A stretch of DNA of 36,366 nt from Lentisphaerae bacterium ADurb.Bin242 (GTDB taxonomy: Bacteria > Verrucomicrobiota > Lentisphaeria > Victivallales > UBA1829), in the NCBI GenBank assembly GCA_002069785.1, contig MWCA01000004.1, forward strand, positions 82,050 through 118,415, in the 5' to 3' direction. Position 1 is the stretch's first letter. Each line of letters opens with the position of its first letter. Shown here piece after piece: positions 8,651-16,047 of the stretch. Position numbers and translations under genes: made by a program. The notes beneath the pieces are model-generated. The model made no database searches. It worked only from the letters and a program-made list of their open reading frames with translations, and had not been told where the DNA came from.

Positions 8651-8840
8651 CTTGCGTTGACGGGGCACCATTCATTCGAGCAACGAACGGAGCCGCTCGT
8701 AAAAACCATTTGAGACGATTGAAAATTTTGTGATTGCGGATCATTTCCAAACACAGAATTATAAGGGAGCCGCTTATTGCAAAGATGCGTAAGCCGTAAG
8801 AAAAAAGAACCCCCGAACTTCAAAAAAAGGAGACCTGTTT

Positions 8841-9245
8841 ATGAAGATCAACATCTTGATTGTGGCGGGAAGTGCGGCGTTGATCGGAGCCGTATTATTG
8901 GTCGGTTGTGATCAAAATGAAGACACGGAAAAGAAAACGGAGACTACCATGAATAATGCAGCGAAAAAGACAGCAGATGCCGCAAAGACAGCGGCGGAAA
9001 AGACCAAAGATGCCGCAAAGACAGCGGCGGAAAAAACCGCAGATGCTGCAAAAACAGCGGCGGAAAAGACCGCAGATGCCGCAAAGACAGCGGCAGAAAA
9101 GACCGCAGATGCTGCAAAAACAGCGGCGGAAAAAACTTCTGATGCCGCAAAAACAGTGGCAGAAGCGACAAAAAACGCAACCGGGAAAGCGGTCGAAAAA
9201 ACCGGAAAGACGATCGAGAAAACCGGTGAGAATATGCAGAAATAG
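8841..9245 (+). CDS. LEA-like repeat lipoprotein
   Basis: This 134-aa protein has a lipoprotein signal with lipobox LVGC (Cys23), followed by Asp24. In E. coli, Asp at +2 favours inner-membrane retention; whether that holds here is unknown. Residues 44-109 are six near-perfect 11-residue repeats of the form TADAAKTAAEK, followed by degenerate repeats (KAVEKTGKTIEKTG). The 11-mer amphipathic pattern, rich in Ala, Lys, Thr and Glu, is that of group 3 late-embryogenesis-abundant proteins and of related bacterial stress proteins. These are disordered in solution and form helices on membranes or when dried. AAGGAG precedes the ATG. The role is probably membrane or envelope protection, which is inferred. 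Confidence 0.82.
   Translation: MKINILIVAGSAALIGAVLLVGCDQNEDTEKKTETTMNNAAKKTADAAKTAAEKTKDAAKTAAEKTADAAKTAAEKTADAAKTAAEKTADAAKTAAEKTSDAAKTVAEATKNATGKAVEKTGKTIEKTGENMQK
8970..9167 (+). repeat. Six tandem 33-bp repeats encoding 11-residue units
   Basis: Units of 33 bp encode T-A/K/S-D-A-A-K-T-A/V-A-E-K/A. Neighbouring units differ mostly at wobble positions (gcc/gct, aag/aaa, gcg/gca). Such arrays can gain or lose units by slippage in frame, so copy number may vary between strains. Confidence 0.9.
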
Positions 9246-9343
9246 TTTTCCCGGTTCGAAAATTCAATGATCCGCTGAAATATTCAGCAATGAACCGGAG
9301 TTGGTTTCGGATCAACCGATTATGAAAAAGGAAGATGGGGGAA

Positions 9344-9378
9344 GGAAAAATCTTTTTTAGGGGGGGATTTTCCCTTTT
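9344..9378 (+). terminator. Possible intrinsic terminator after the LEA-like gene
   Basis: GGAAAAATC at 9344-9352 can pair with GATTTTCC at 9366-9373 around a loop of 13 nt, followed by CTTTTC. The stem is AT-rich and the U-tract is short, so this is a weak call. Confidence 0.3.
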
Positions 9379-9457
9379 CACATTCTTCCTTTTAACCTGT
9401 TTGAGCTGTCCAAAAAAGCAATTCCCATATATCTGAAGTTTGCTTCAAAGCGGAAGC

Positions 9458-9485
9458 TTGACTTTTGAAATTTCAGAGTTATTAT
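9458..9485 (+). promoter_or_regulatory. Probable promoter of the channel gene
   Basis: TTGACT at 9458-9463 is 16 bp from TATTAT at 9480-9485. This gives the channel gene at 9539 its own promoter, separate from the lipoprotein gene. Confidence 0.5.
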
Positions 9486-9538
9486 ATTATCGGGGATCGA
9501 TATGAAGCTGAACATGAACGCAACCAGGGGAGGTTATC

Positions 9539-11026
9539 ATGCAACTGTTTTCAGAAATCTGGAAAATGATCGTGGAAAGCAATGTGCTGAATCTTGTTTA
9601 TGCACTTCTGCTGTTCCTCGCCGGCTGGCTGGTGTCCATGTGGATAGCCAGCCGACTCGCGGCTCTCATGAAACACTGGGGAATCGGTCAAAAAATCTCA
9701 AAATACGTACCCGGAGACAAGCCTGAATTCGGCTTGCGCATCGAGACCGTGATCAGCCGTGTAGTCTTTTTCATCCTTCTGCTGCTCACGATTCTCGGGT
9801 GCATGAGCGTGCTGAACCTGACGGAAGCGGTGCAGCCGATCCGCACGTTAATGGACACGGTCTTCGGGTATGTTGCGAACGTCATCGGAGCAATCCTCCT
9901 CGCAATCATCGCGTGGATCGTGGCCTCCGTACTCAGCTATTTCGCCGGGGTCGCTGTAAACACACTCAAGATTGATGAAAAACTTTCCCCCGCCCTGCCG
10001 GAGAAAGACGGCAGGAAACCGGCGGTCAGCACCGTCACAGCCACCACGATCTACTACGTCGTCCTGCTCTTGTTCATCCCGGCGATTCTGCGCACCCTCA
10101 AAATCGCAGGCATCACCGATCCGCTGGAAAGGATGTTCGAGAAATTCCTGATTTTCATCCCGAACATCGTGGCATCCGTCGTGATTCTGGTCATCGGCCT
10201 GTTCATCGCCGGCATCATCCGGAAAGCCGTCAGCGGACTCCTTTTCGCGGTCAAACTGGATGAACTCGGAGAAAAGGCCGGATGCAAAAACGTCTTCGGT
10301 GAAAAGGGACTCTCCCAGCTTCTCGGCATCATTGCCTATGTGCTTGTGGCGATTCCTGTCGTGATCTCCGCCCTCACAGCGCTCAAAATCGACGCCCTTT
10401 CCAACACGGTCTCCAGCTTCTTCAATCAGATTCTCAACGCCACGGGCAACATCCTCGGCGCGGCAATTCTGATTTTCGCCGCATTCATCGCGGGCGGCAT
10501 TGTGAGCGGGCTCGTGGCACAGCTTCTGGACGCCTTGGGGTTCAATAAGCTTATCGGCCTCATCCTCACCAAATGGAAAAGTGATTCGAAGGTCACGCCC
10601 GCGCAGGTTGTCGGCAAGCTCACGATGATCGTGATCATGCTCTTTGCCGCACTCGCCGCGTGCAACATCCTCGGATTCACTTCGCTGGCGGAGCTCATCA
10701 CCACGTTCATGAAATTCGGCGGAAACGTCCTTATCGGCATTGTCGTGCTGTTGATCGGCATCTTCCTTTCGAATGTGGCGGCAGACGCCGTCAACGAGGG
10801 AAACAATGCGGCGGTCCTTTCTCTGATCGTCCGGGTCGCAGTTCTTGTCTTCACCGGTGCGATTGCCCTCAATACCATGAACATCGGCGGGGATATCGTG
10901 AAGATCGCCTTCATGCTGGTTCTGGGCACATTTGCAGTGGCGGCTGCCATCGCATTCGGCATCGGCGGACGCGATATTGCGGCGCGCAAGCTCGAAGAGT
11001 GGAACGACAAATTCTTCAAGAAATAA
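9539..11026 (+). CDS. CmpX-like mechanosensitive ion channel family protein
   Basis: This 495-aa, very hydrophobic inner-membrane protein has about ten or more transmembrane segments. The repeated conserved TM-helix unit occurs at least three times (NVIGAILLAIIAWIVASVLS, NIVASVVILVIGLFIAGIIR, NILGAAILIFAAFIAGGIVS). This is the PF05552-type repeat of CmpX-like relatives of small-conductance channels. The soluble end FGIGGRDIAARKLEEW is the family's C-terminal signature. A strong AGGGGAGG lies just before the ATG. CmpX proteins are linked to cell-envelope and osmotic responses in pseudomonads. The large soluble MscS beta-domain is not present, so gating by tension is not certain. Confidence 0.87.
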   Translation: MQLFSEIWKMIVESNVLNLVYALLLFLAGWLVSMWIASRLAALMKHWGIGQKISKYVPGDKPEFGLRIETVISRVVFFILLLLTILGCMSVLNLTEAVQPIRTLMDTVFGYVANVIGAILLAIIAWIVASVLSYFAGVAVNTLKIDEKLSPALPEKDGRKPAVSTVTATTIYYVVLLLFIPAILRTLKIAGITDPLERMFEKFLIFIPNIVASVVILVIGLFIAGIIRKAVSGLLFAVKLDELGEKAGCKNVFGEKGLSQLLGIIAYVLVAIPVVISALTALKIDALSNTVSSFFNQILNATGNILGAAILIFAAFIAGGIVSGLVAQLLDALGFNKLIGLILTKWKSDSKVTPAQVVGKLTMIVIMLFAALAACNILGFTSLAELITTFMKFGGNVLIGIVVLLIGIFLSNVAADAVNEGNNAAVLSLIVRVAVLVFTGAIALNTMNIGGDIVKIAFMLVLGTFAVAAAIAFGIGGRDIAARKLEEWNDKFFKK

Positions 11027-11053
11027 GCTCGAGAAACCCGTTGTTTCAACACA

Positions 11054-11086
11054 CCCCGCCCTGGATTTTTCCGGGACGGGGTTTTT
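11054..11086 (+). terminator. Strong intrinsic terminator of the channel gene
   Basis: A GC-rich stem (CCCCGCCCTGGA against TCCGGGACGGGG, one C-A mismatch and one G-T pair) with a TTTT loop is followed by TTTTTG. It lies 28 bp after the stop codon at 11026. Confidence 0.85.
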
Positions 11087-11203
11087 GTTCCGGCGTTTCA
11101 TGCGGGTGAAAGTGAAACCCGGGACGGATGCAAAAATCATGAGACGCGGAGAAGGGAAAACCTTTCAGGAAAAAGCCTTTCTCCGGAGAGCGGCGCTTCC
11201 GGC

Positions 11204-12184
11204 TCAACGAATGAACAGGATCTCTTCCACCGGACGCCGTTCGGAAAGAGCCACCTTGTTTTCCTCCTTGAAATGGCCCAGGGCGATGAAAAACAGAATT
11301 TCGTGGGCTTCGTCGATCTCCAGGATGCGGCGCACTTCGGCATCCCGTTCCGGGACGACCGACCAGTTGAGCACGCATGTGGCGATTCCGAGGTAATTCA
11401 GCGCATAGAGCAGCGACATGGCGAACATTCCGCCTTCCGTCCACATCTGATGACGTTCCCCCGCCTCGGAGAATACCCGCGTGTCGGCGGCAGCCAGAAG
11501 CAGTTTGTCGACGGAACTGCCGAAGGCATGGAAACCGGGCAGCAGTCCGCAGACCTTCCGGATCCGTTCGGGATCGATGACCGCGTAGACGCGCCCTGGT
11601 TGCCGGTTGCAGCTGGACGGCGTCCGGCGGGCCAGCGAGACAGCGTCCCGGATTGCTTCCATGGAAACCGGCTCGCTGCTGAAATCACGGATGCTGACCC
11701 GGCTTTCGGCCAGCTTCCGGAAGTCGCCGCGGGCGGCCTCCAGCAGTTCCCCGCATTTCCGCACCGTCGTTCCGCCGTGGCCGGGACCGGGGAGCGTGAA
11801 GGTTTCCAGTTCCTTCGGCAGCGCGGTCCCGCACTTCTTCTGGAACTCGACATAGTGGAACAGGATTCCGATGGAGAGCTGATATTCGAATTGGTCGAGC
11901 CGGTCCGGGCAGGAAGCCTCGTATCCGCGCAGAAGCCTCAGCAGCATTCTGGCCTTTCCGATCCCGAATCCGGGACGGAGCGGGTTCATGGCAAGGCTTT
12001 TTTCCAGACCATGTGCAATGGCCGCCAGGCGGGCTCCCTGCTGTTCGGCGGAGCCGCCGGAAGGCGGAGTGGAAAAACGGATATATCTCCCGAGATCGTG
12101 GCGGAACGCACGGCGGATCACCCGGTGGAGACGAAACCGGGTAAAGGTGTCCGACAGCCAATGCTTGAGTGTTCTCATCTCCAT
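11204..12184 (-). CDS. Nitroreductase-family protein with N-terminal extension
   Basis: The start at 12184 (MEMRTLKHW) is chosen from several options, as the frame upstream to 12586 is not conserved-looking and a promoter lies at about 12300-12327. The 326-aa protein begins with a helical region containing AHGLEKSLAMNPLRPGFGIGKARMLL. This is typical of nitroreductase-like proteins found near polysaccharide genes. The FMN-binding nitroreductase fold follows: SRVSIRDFSSEPVS with the arginine-serine phosphate site, SLARRTPSSCNRQPGRVY, then GIATCVLNWSVVPERDAEVRRILEI and FIALGHFKEE. The substrate and redox partner are unknown. It is convergent with the channel gene and is transcribed separately from the LacI gene upstream. 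Confidence 0.83.
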   Translation of the reverse strand: MEMRTLKHWLSDTFTRFRLHRVIRRAFRHDLGRYIRFSTPPSGGSAEQQGARLAAIAHGLEKSLAMNPLRPGFGIGKARMLLRLLRGYEASCPDRLDQFEYQLSIGILFHYVEFQKKCGTALPKELETFTLPGPGHGGTTVRKCGELLEAARGDFRKLAESRVSIRDFSSEPVSMEAIRDAVSLARRTPSSCNRQPGRVYAVIDPERIRKVCGLLPGFHAFGSSVDKLLLAAADTRVFSEAGERHQMWTEGGMFAMSLLYALNYLGIATCVLNWSVVPERDAEVRRILEIDEAHEILFFIALGHFKEENKVALSERRPVEEILFIR

Positions 12185-12299
12185 GATCTTCGTGGAAATC
12201 CCGTCACAACGTGCATGAAATTCTGTTTTTTTCAGTCGTTGCGGACGGAGAGAACATGTTTCCGACAATGCTTTTTCAGCGGCTGAAATGGTAAGGCAT

Positions 12300-12327
12300 A
12301 AAATAGCACGCGATTCGCGTTTTTCAA
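12300..12327 (-). promoter_or_regulatory. Promoter of the nitroreductase gene with palindrome in the spacer
   Basis: On the minus strand TTGAAA (12327-12322) and TATTTT (12305-12300) are 16 bp apart. The spacer holds a perfect 13-bp palindrome, ACGCGATTCGCGT (12308-12320), a candidate operator that would occlude RNA polymerase. Confidence 0.5.
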
Positions 12328-12470
12328 GTCGTGTTTGCCTCTTCCGGATGATGTTTCCGCTTGGTTCCGGATGCCGACCGGACGGTTGGCGGAAGCCGGC
12401 AGATAGCAGGCAAGCTCGATGCGTTTCCGAATCAGAAACCGGATCGATGCGTCCGGCCCGGAACTGGAAT

Positions 12471-13475
12471 TCAAACGGCTTTCCTGCGACGGGGAATATT
12501 CCTGCCGTTTCGCGGGAGAAGATTTTCCGCGTGGACCAGATATGGTTCAAAGCGTGTTTCCAGGACGCCGGAGTTCTTCTTCTCAATCACTTCGAGGAGA
12601 AGCGAGGCGGCGGCTTTGCCCAGTTCCTCCTTGTACTGGTTGACCGTCGGCGGAACGGGCGAAAGCAAGTTCACGAAGTCCATATTGTCGTAGCCGACCA
12701 CCGCCAGATCGTCCGGGATGATGCATTTCAGCGCGTTCGCCCGCTGATAAAGTGCCAGCGCAATGTAATCGGTATGACAGATCGCCGCCGTGAAATTCTT
12801 TCTTTTTTTCAGGAACGATTCCGCATCCGGAAAGTAGGCGGGGGTCCGTCCGTTTTTGCGCGTGAGTTCATCGTAGGCGCGGCTCCGGAGCGAACCCGGC
12901 CCGGAGGCTCCGACGTAGGCGATTTTCGTGTGTCCGGCCTTCAGGACTCCTTCCATGGCGGCGTGTCCGCCGGCATAGTCGTCGTTCCATGCGCAGGAGA
13001 CTCCCTCGATTTTGGAATTGAGCGTGACAAGCGGGTGTTTCCGGGCGAATTTCCGGATCTCGTCCGCCGTGCCGCCGACGGGCGCGGCGATGATGCCGTC
13101 GACTCCCTGGTTTTCCATGAAACGCAGGGCTTTTTTCTGTCGTTCGGGGTCCTGTTTCGTGACGGAGAGAAGCAGATGATAGCCCCGTTCGGAAAGAGCG
13201 TCTTCGAGCGCGCTCAGGATTTTGAGCCAGAAGGAATTCGCAATGTTGTCCGAAATCAGGACTCCGGCCAGGAAAGTCTTTTTGGAAGCGATCGCGCGGG
13301 CGTGGAGATTCGGCGTGAAGTTGTGTTTGCGCATGACTTTGCCAATCCGTTCGCAGGTGGCGTCCGAAAGCTTGAACTGCTTCGCCTTGCCGTTGAGATA
13401 CATCGAGGCCGCCGTGAGCGAGATGCCCGCCTCGGCGGCGATTTCCTTCAGGGTGAGTCTCTTATTCATGCGCAT
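12471..13475 (-). CDS. LacI-family transcriptional regulator
   Basis: This full-length 334-aa LacI/GalR repressor has an N-terminal helix-turn-helix (LTLKEIAAEAGISLTAASMYLNG), then a hinge region (NFTPNLHARAIASKKT). The periplasmic-binding-like sensor follows, with LAGVLISDNIANSFWLKIL, GVDGIIAAPVGG, HTKIAYVGASG, VVGYDNMDFVNLLSPVPPTVNQ and a closing LLLEVIEKK. The recognition helix reads TAASMYLNG instead of the common TVSRVLNG, so its operator may be unusual. The start overlaps the last 14 bp of the epimerase gene, indicating translational coupling. As the last gene of the operon from 15846, it is the natural candidate to bind the AACTAAA/TTTAGTT palindrome at the operon head. Confidence 0.9.
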   Translation of the reverse strand: MRMNKRLTLKEIAAEAGISLTAASMYLNGKAKQFKLSDATCERIGKVMRKHNFTPNLHARAIASKKTFLAGVLISDNIANSFWLKILSALEDALSERGYHLLLSVTKQDPERQKKALRFMENQGVDGIIAAPVGGTADEIRKFARKHPLVTLNSKIEGVSCAWNDDYAGGHAAMEGVLKAGHTKIAYVGASGPGSLRSRAYDELTRKNGRTPAYFPDAESFLKKRKNFTAAICHTDYIALALYQRANALKCIIPDDLAVVGYDNMDFVNLLSPVPPTVNQYKEELGKAAASLLLEVIEKKNSGVLETRFEPYLVHAENLLPRNGRNIPRRRKAV

Positions 13476-14640
13476 CGATTTTCTTCATCTCGCCGATACA
13501 GAAATACAGTGCGCGCGGCAGGTGGAAAAAGCTTTTCCACTTGCCGCCCTTGAGCGTGTGCGTGGGAACGCCCGCACGATCGAGATAGGCGAACCATTCG
13601 GGATGCTCCCGGTCGCGGAAATGCGTCCAGGAATAGGCGTCGACTTCGCGGAAACGGTCCAGGAAATAGCCGTCTCCGGTCAGGCGGCAGGCGTAGAGGG
13701 CGGCGATGAGCGCCTCGCAGTGCGGCCACCAGAGCTTCATGTCCCATTGCAGTTCGATATGCGGCTTGCCCAGCGCGTCCATGAAGTAGAACAACCCGCC
13801 TTGCTCGCGGTCGGTTCCGAACTCGAAAATGCCCCGGATGATCTCCGCCCCCTTCCGGATCAGATCGGGACGGTTTTTCCGTTCCGCGTATTGAAGCACG
13901 AACCACATCGATTCGAGGCCGTGTCCGGGGTTGACGAAGCGGCCCTCGCACGAATCGAGATCGAAAGAACCGTCCGCATTGATGTTTTCAAACAGGATTT
14001 TCCGTTCCGGATTCCAGAACCGTTCGAGGACGGTGTTGACCGCGTTGTCGGCGTCCTTCTCATATTCCTCCGACCCGAGCATTTCTTTCATGACGGCGCC
14101 CAGATTCGCCAGCATCATGAAGTGTCCGAGGGAAAGACGCTTCGGTTTGCCGGGGAGCGATTTCTCCCAGCGGCCCTTGGGGGCGTCCATCCGGCGGAGG
14201 TAGCTTTTCATGGCCGAATCGGCCTCCTCGCGATACCGCTTTTCGCCGGTCGCCTTGAAGAGCGCCGCCGCGCCCATCGCCGCGAAACAGTCTGAAAAAA
14301 TGTTATAGGGGGCGACGGACGGTTCGCCCTTGCGGTTCAGCGCGAAATAATAGGTGCCGTCGAGAGACTTCCCGTATTTCGTAAGGAAATCGAAGCCCTG
14401 CGCGGCGATCGGGAGGAAGGTTTCCTTCCGGTAGGGACTCATGGCGAAGAGCGCGAACATATAGACGATCCGCCACTGCATCCACATATACTTTTCTGTA
14501 TCATAGATGGAACCATCACGCTCAAGAGAGGTAAAATATCCGCCGAATTTGTGATCTACACAATGATTTTCCCAGAAGGGAATGATGCGGTTGACCAGCT
14601 CGTCTTCGTAGCGGAGGATGTCTTTTTTGAAGAGCTCCAT
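13462..14640 (-). CDS. AGE-family sugar 2-epimerase (N-acylglucosamine 2-epimerase-like)
   Basis: This 392-aa (alpha/alpha)6-barrel protein has the usual family length. Characteristic segments are WMQWRIVYMFA (Arg57), NPGHGLESMWFVLQYA with His240, KLWWPHCEALIAALYA with His307, and KWKSFFHLPRALYFC with His373. His240 and His373 align in context with the two catalytic histidines of N-acylglucosamine 2-epimerases, and Arg57 with the substrate-binding arginine. The family also includes cellobiose and mannose epimerases, so the exact substrate cannot be fixed from sequence. The gene starts 3 bp after the stop of the upstream gene and overlaps the LacI gene downstream. Confidence 0.88.
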   Translation of the reverse strand: MELFKKDILRYEDELVNRIIPFWENHCVDHKFGGYFTSLERDGSIYDTEKYMWMQWRIVYMFALFAMSPYRKETFLPIAAQGFDFLTKYGKSLDGTYYFALNRKGEPSVAPYNIFSDCFAAMGAAALFKATGEKRYREEADSAMKSYLRRMDAPKGRWEKSLPGKPKRLSLGHFMMLANLGAVMKEMLGSEEYEKDADNAVNTVLERFWNPERKILFENINADGSFDLDSCEGRFVNPGHGLESMWFVLQYAERKNRPDLIRKGAEIIRGIFEFGTDREQGGLFYFMDALGKPHIELQWDMKLWWPHCEALIAALYACRLTGDGYFLDRFREVDAYSWTHFRDREHPEWFAYLDRAGVPTHTLKGGKWKSFFHLPRALYFCIGEMKKIDAHE

Positions 14641-14643
14641 TTT

Positions 14644-15846
14644 TCAGTCTCCGGCAAGGTTGGATTTCTGGAGGGCGAAAGCGACGGCCCACGCGATGGG
14701 AGCGTTGGTCCAGCCCGTGTAAATGCTGTTGGCGCCGCCTTCGAAACGGTCGCCGCCGCCCCATTTTCCGGTCTCCAGGTCGAACATGCCGCGCCAGCAT
14801 CCGTAGAGATGTTTTTTCCGGGTCCGGTCCTGAATTTTGAGCAGGAGCGAGAGCATTTTTTCCAGCGGCGTGCTGTAACGGTCATCCAGCGCGGCCATGT
14901 TCTGAAGGCCGAGCACGGCCCAGTTGAGCGTGTAGATCGTATCCGCCAGCCCCTTGCCCGACGGCGCTTCGCAATGTTCCGACGGCAGGCTTCCAGTTTC
15001 GGGATTCATCGCGCCGACGATCCGGTCGGCAAAAAGCCGGGCGCATTTCAGGCTCGCTTCGTCCTTCATGGCGCGATACGCCGCGGTGCATCCCATCAGC
15101 GCATAACCGAACTCGCTCACGGTCAGCGCCGCGCCTTTTTCGGAGAGAAAACGGTTGTAGGAATCGACCACGGCGCGGTATTCCGGTTTGGGGTTGAACT
15201 TGTAAGCTTCCGCCAGCGCCATGCAGACGAGTGAACCCCAATGCGGCAGTTTCGTGTTTCCGAGCCAGGAGAACGACAGCTCTTTTTCACCCTGATTTTT
15301 GAAGTAGCGAGGGAACGCGTCCGCCATGAGGTCCGCCAGCAGGAGCGCCCATTTTTTCATCTCGAAACGACGGTCCAGCTTCGGATATTTCCGGGCGATT
15401 TTCAGGGCGAGTGCGACCATCCACGAGTCGTCGTCGAAATAGATGTTGTGCGTCCGCTTGATGTGGCTCCAGTCCCAGGTTCCGATCATGCTTTTATCTC
15501 CATCCCCGAAACGGTTCAGGAGTCCGCTGCGGAAATAGAGGAAGGCAAGGATGTTTTCCGCCGTGTCGTAAAAAGCCTGATCCCCGAAAATCTCATGGAG
15601 TTTCAGGAAGAGGAAAGCGGTTTCCAGATTGCAGTCGGCGCGGCGCTGTTCCACGATGCAGTGGTCCTTGAAAGGAGTCCATGCCGGGAATGAACGCAGC
15701 GTCTTTTCGCAGGTTTCGTTGCCGTGCGTGAGCAGGACGCGTTCCGCCACGCCCCACGAGCCGTCCGCGGGAAGCATTACGCCGGAATTCCGGAACCATT
15801 GCGCGGTCATCCGCAGGCTTTCCTTCAAAGTTTTCGAAGCAATCAT
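14644..15846 (-). CDS. Six-hairpin glycosidase-like protein of unknown function
   Basis: This 400-aa cytoplasmic protein has no signal peptide. It appears all-helical with repeated aromatic-rich helices, and contains IYFDDDSWMVALALKIARKY, SFSWLGNTKLPHWGSLVCMALAEAY and GGDRFEGGANSIYTGWTNAPIAWA. This layout recalls (alpha/alpha)6 enzymes such as GH88/GH105 unsaturated glycuronyl hydrolases or AGE epimerases. The DDDSW motif could supply an acidic catalytic residue, but I cannot assign it to a named family. It is first in an operon with an AGE epimerase and a LacI regulator, so it probably acts on an imported sugar or oligosaccharide. Confidence 0.7.
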   Translation of the reverse strand: MIASKTLKESLRMTAQWFRNSGVMLPADGSWGVAERVLLTHGNETCEKTLRSFPAWTPFKDHCIVEQRRADCNLETAFLFLKLHEIFGDQAFYDTAENILAFLYFRSGLLNRFGDGDKSMIGTWDWSHIKRTHNIYFDDDSWMVALALKIARKYPKLDRRFEMKKWALLLADLMADAFPRYFKNQGEKELSFSWLGNTKLPHWGSLVCMALAEAYKFNPKPEYRAVVDSYNRFLSEKGAALTVSEFGYALMGCTAAYRAMKDEASLKCARLFADRIVGAMNPETGSLPSEHCEAPSGKGLADTIYTLNWAVLGLQNMAALDDRYSTPLEKMLSLLLKIQDRTRKKHLYGCWRGMFDLETGKWGGGDRFEGGANSIYTGWTNAPIAWAVAFALQKSNLAGD

Positions 15847-15877
15847 CTTATAGCACCTGTTGTTTTGTTGGTAAAAT

Positions 15878-15895
15878 AACTAAAGCGATTTAGTT
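15878..15895. promoter_or_regulatory. 18-bp palindrome, candidate LacI operator for the epimerase operon
   Basis: AACTAAA and TTTAGTT flank GCGA with a central CG; seven base pairs on each side are symmetric. It lies directly downstream of the predicted -10 box and over the expected start site of the operon that ends in the LacI gene at 12471-13475. Confidence 0.65.
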
Positions 15896-15897
15896 CT

Positions 15898-15925
15898 AAA
15901 ATAGCATTGTTTCCGGAAAATGCAA
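15898..15925 (-). promoter_or_regulatory. Promoter of the leftward epimerase-LacI operon
   Basis: On the minus strand TTGCAT (15925-15920) is 16 bp from TATTTT (15903-15898). The expected start site falls inside the palindrome at 15878-15895. Confidence 0.55.
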
Positions 15926-15971
15926 ACGGAAATTTCAATCCCGGGGCGGACGGAGTCTTTTTTCAGGAAGA

Positions 15972-16016
15972 GGGAGAAGAAAACAGTCTCTTTTCAAAAG
16001 AATGTTTTCTTCTCCC
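15972..16016 (-). terminator. Long hairpin after the GH123-like gene
   Basis: GGGAGAAGAAAACA (15972-15985) pairs perfectly over 14 bp with TGTTTTCTTCTCCC (16003-16016), loop 17 nt. It sits 32 bp past the stop at 16048. It lacks a clean U-tract on the minus strand, so it may terminate weakly or protect the mRNA 3' end. Confidence 0.55.
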
Positions 16017-16047
16017 CGGTTTCCCTTCTTTTTGCGGAAGGCATGCT

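Noticed and set aside
8970..9167. CRISPR array suggested by regular 33-bp periodicity
   Set aside because: The repeats are contiguous without spacers, stay in frame and encode an 11-residue protein repeat.
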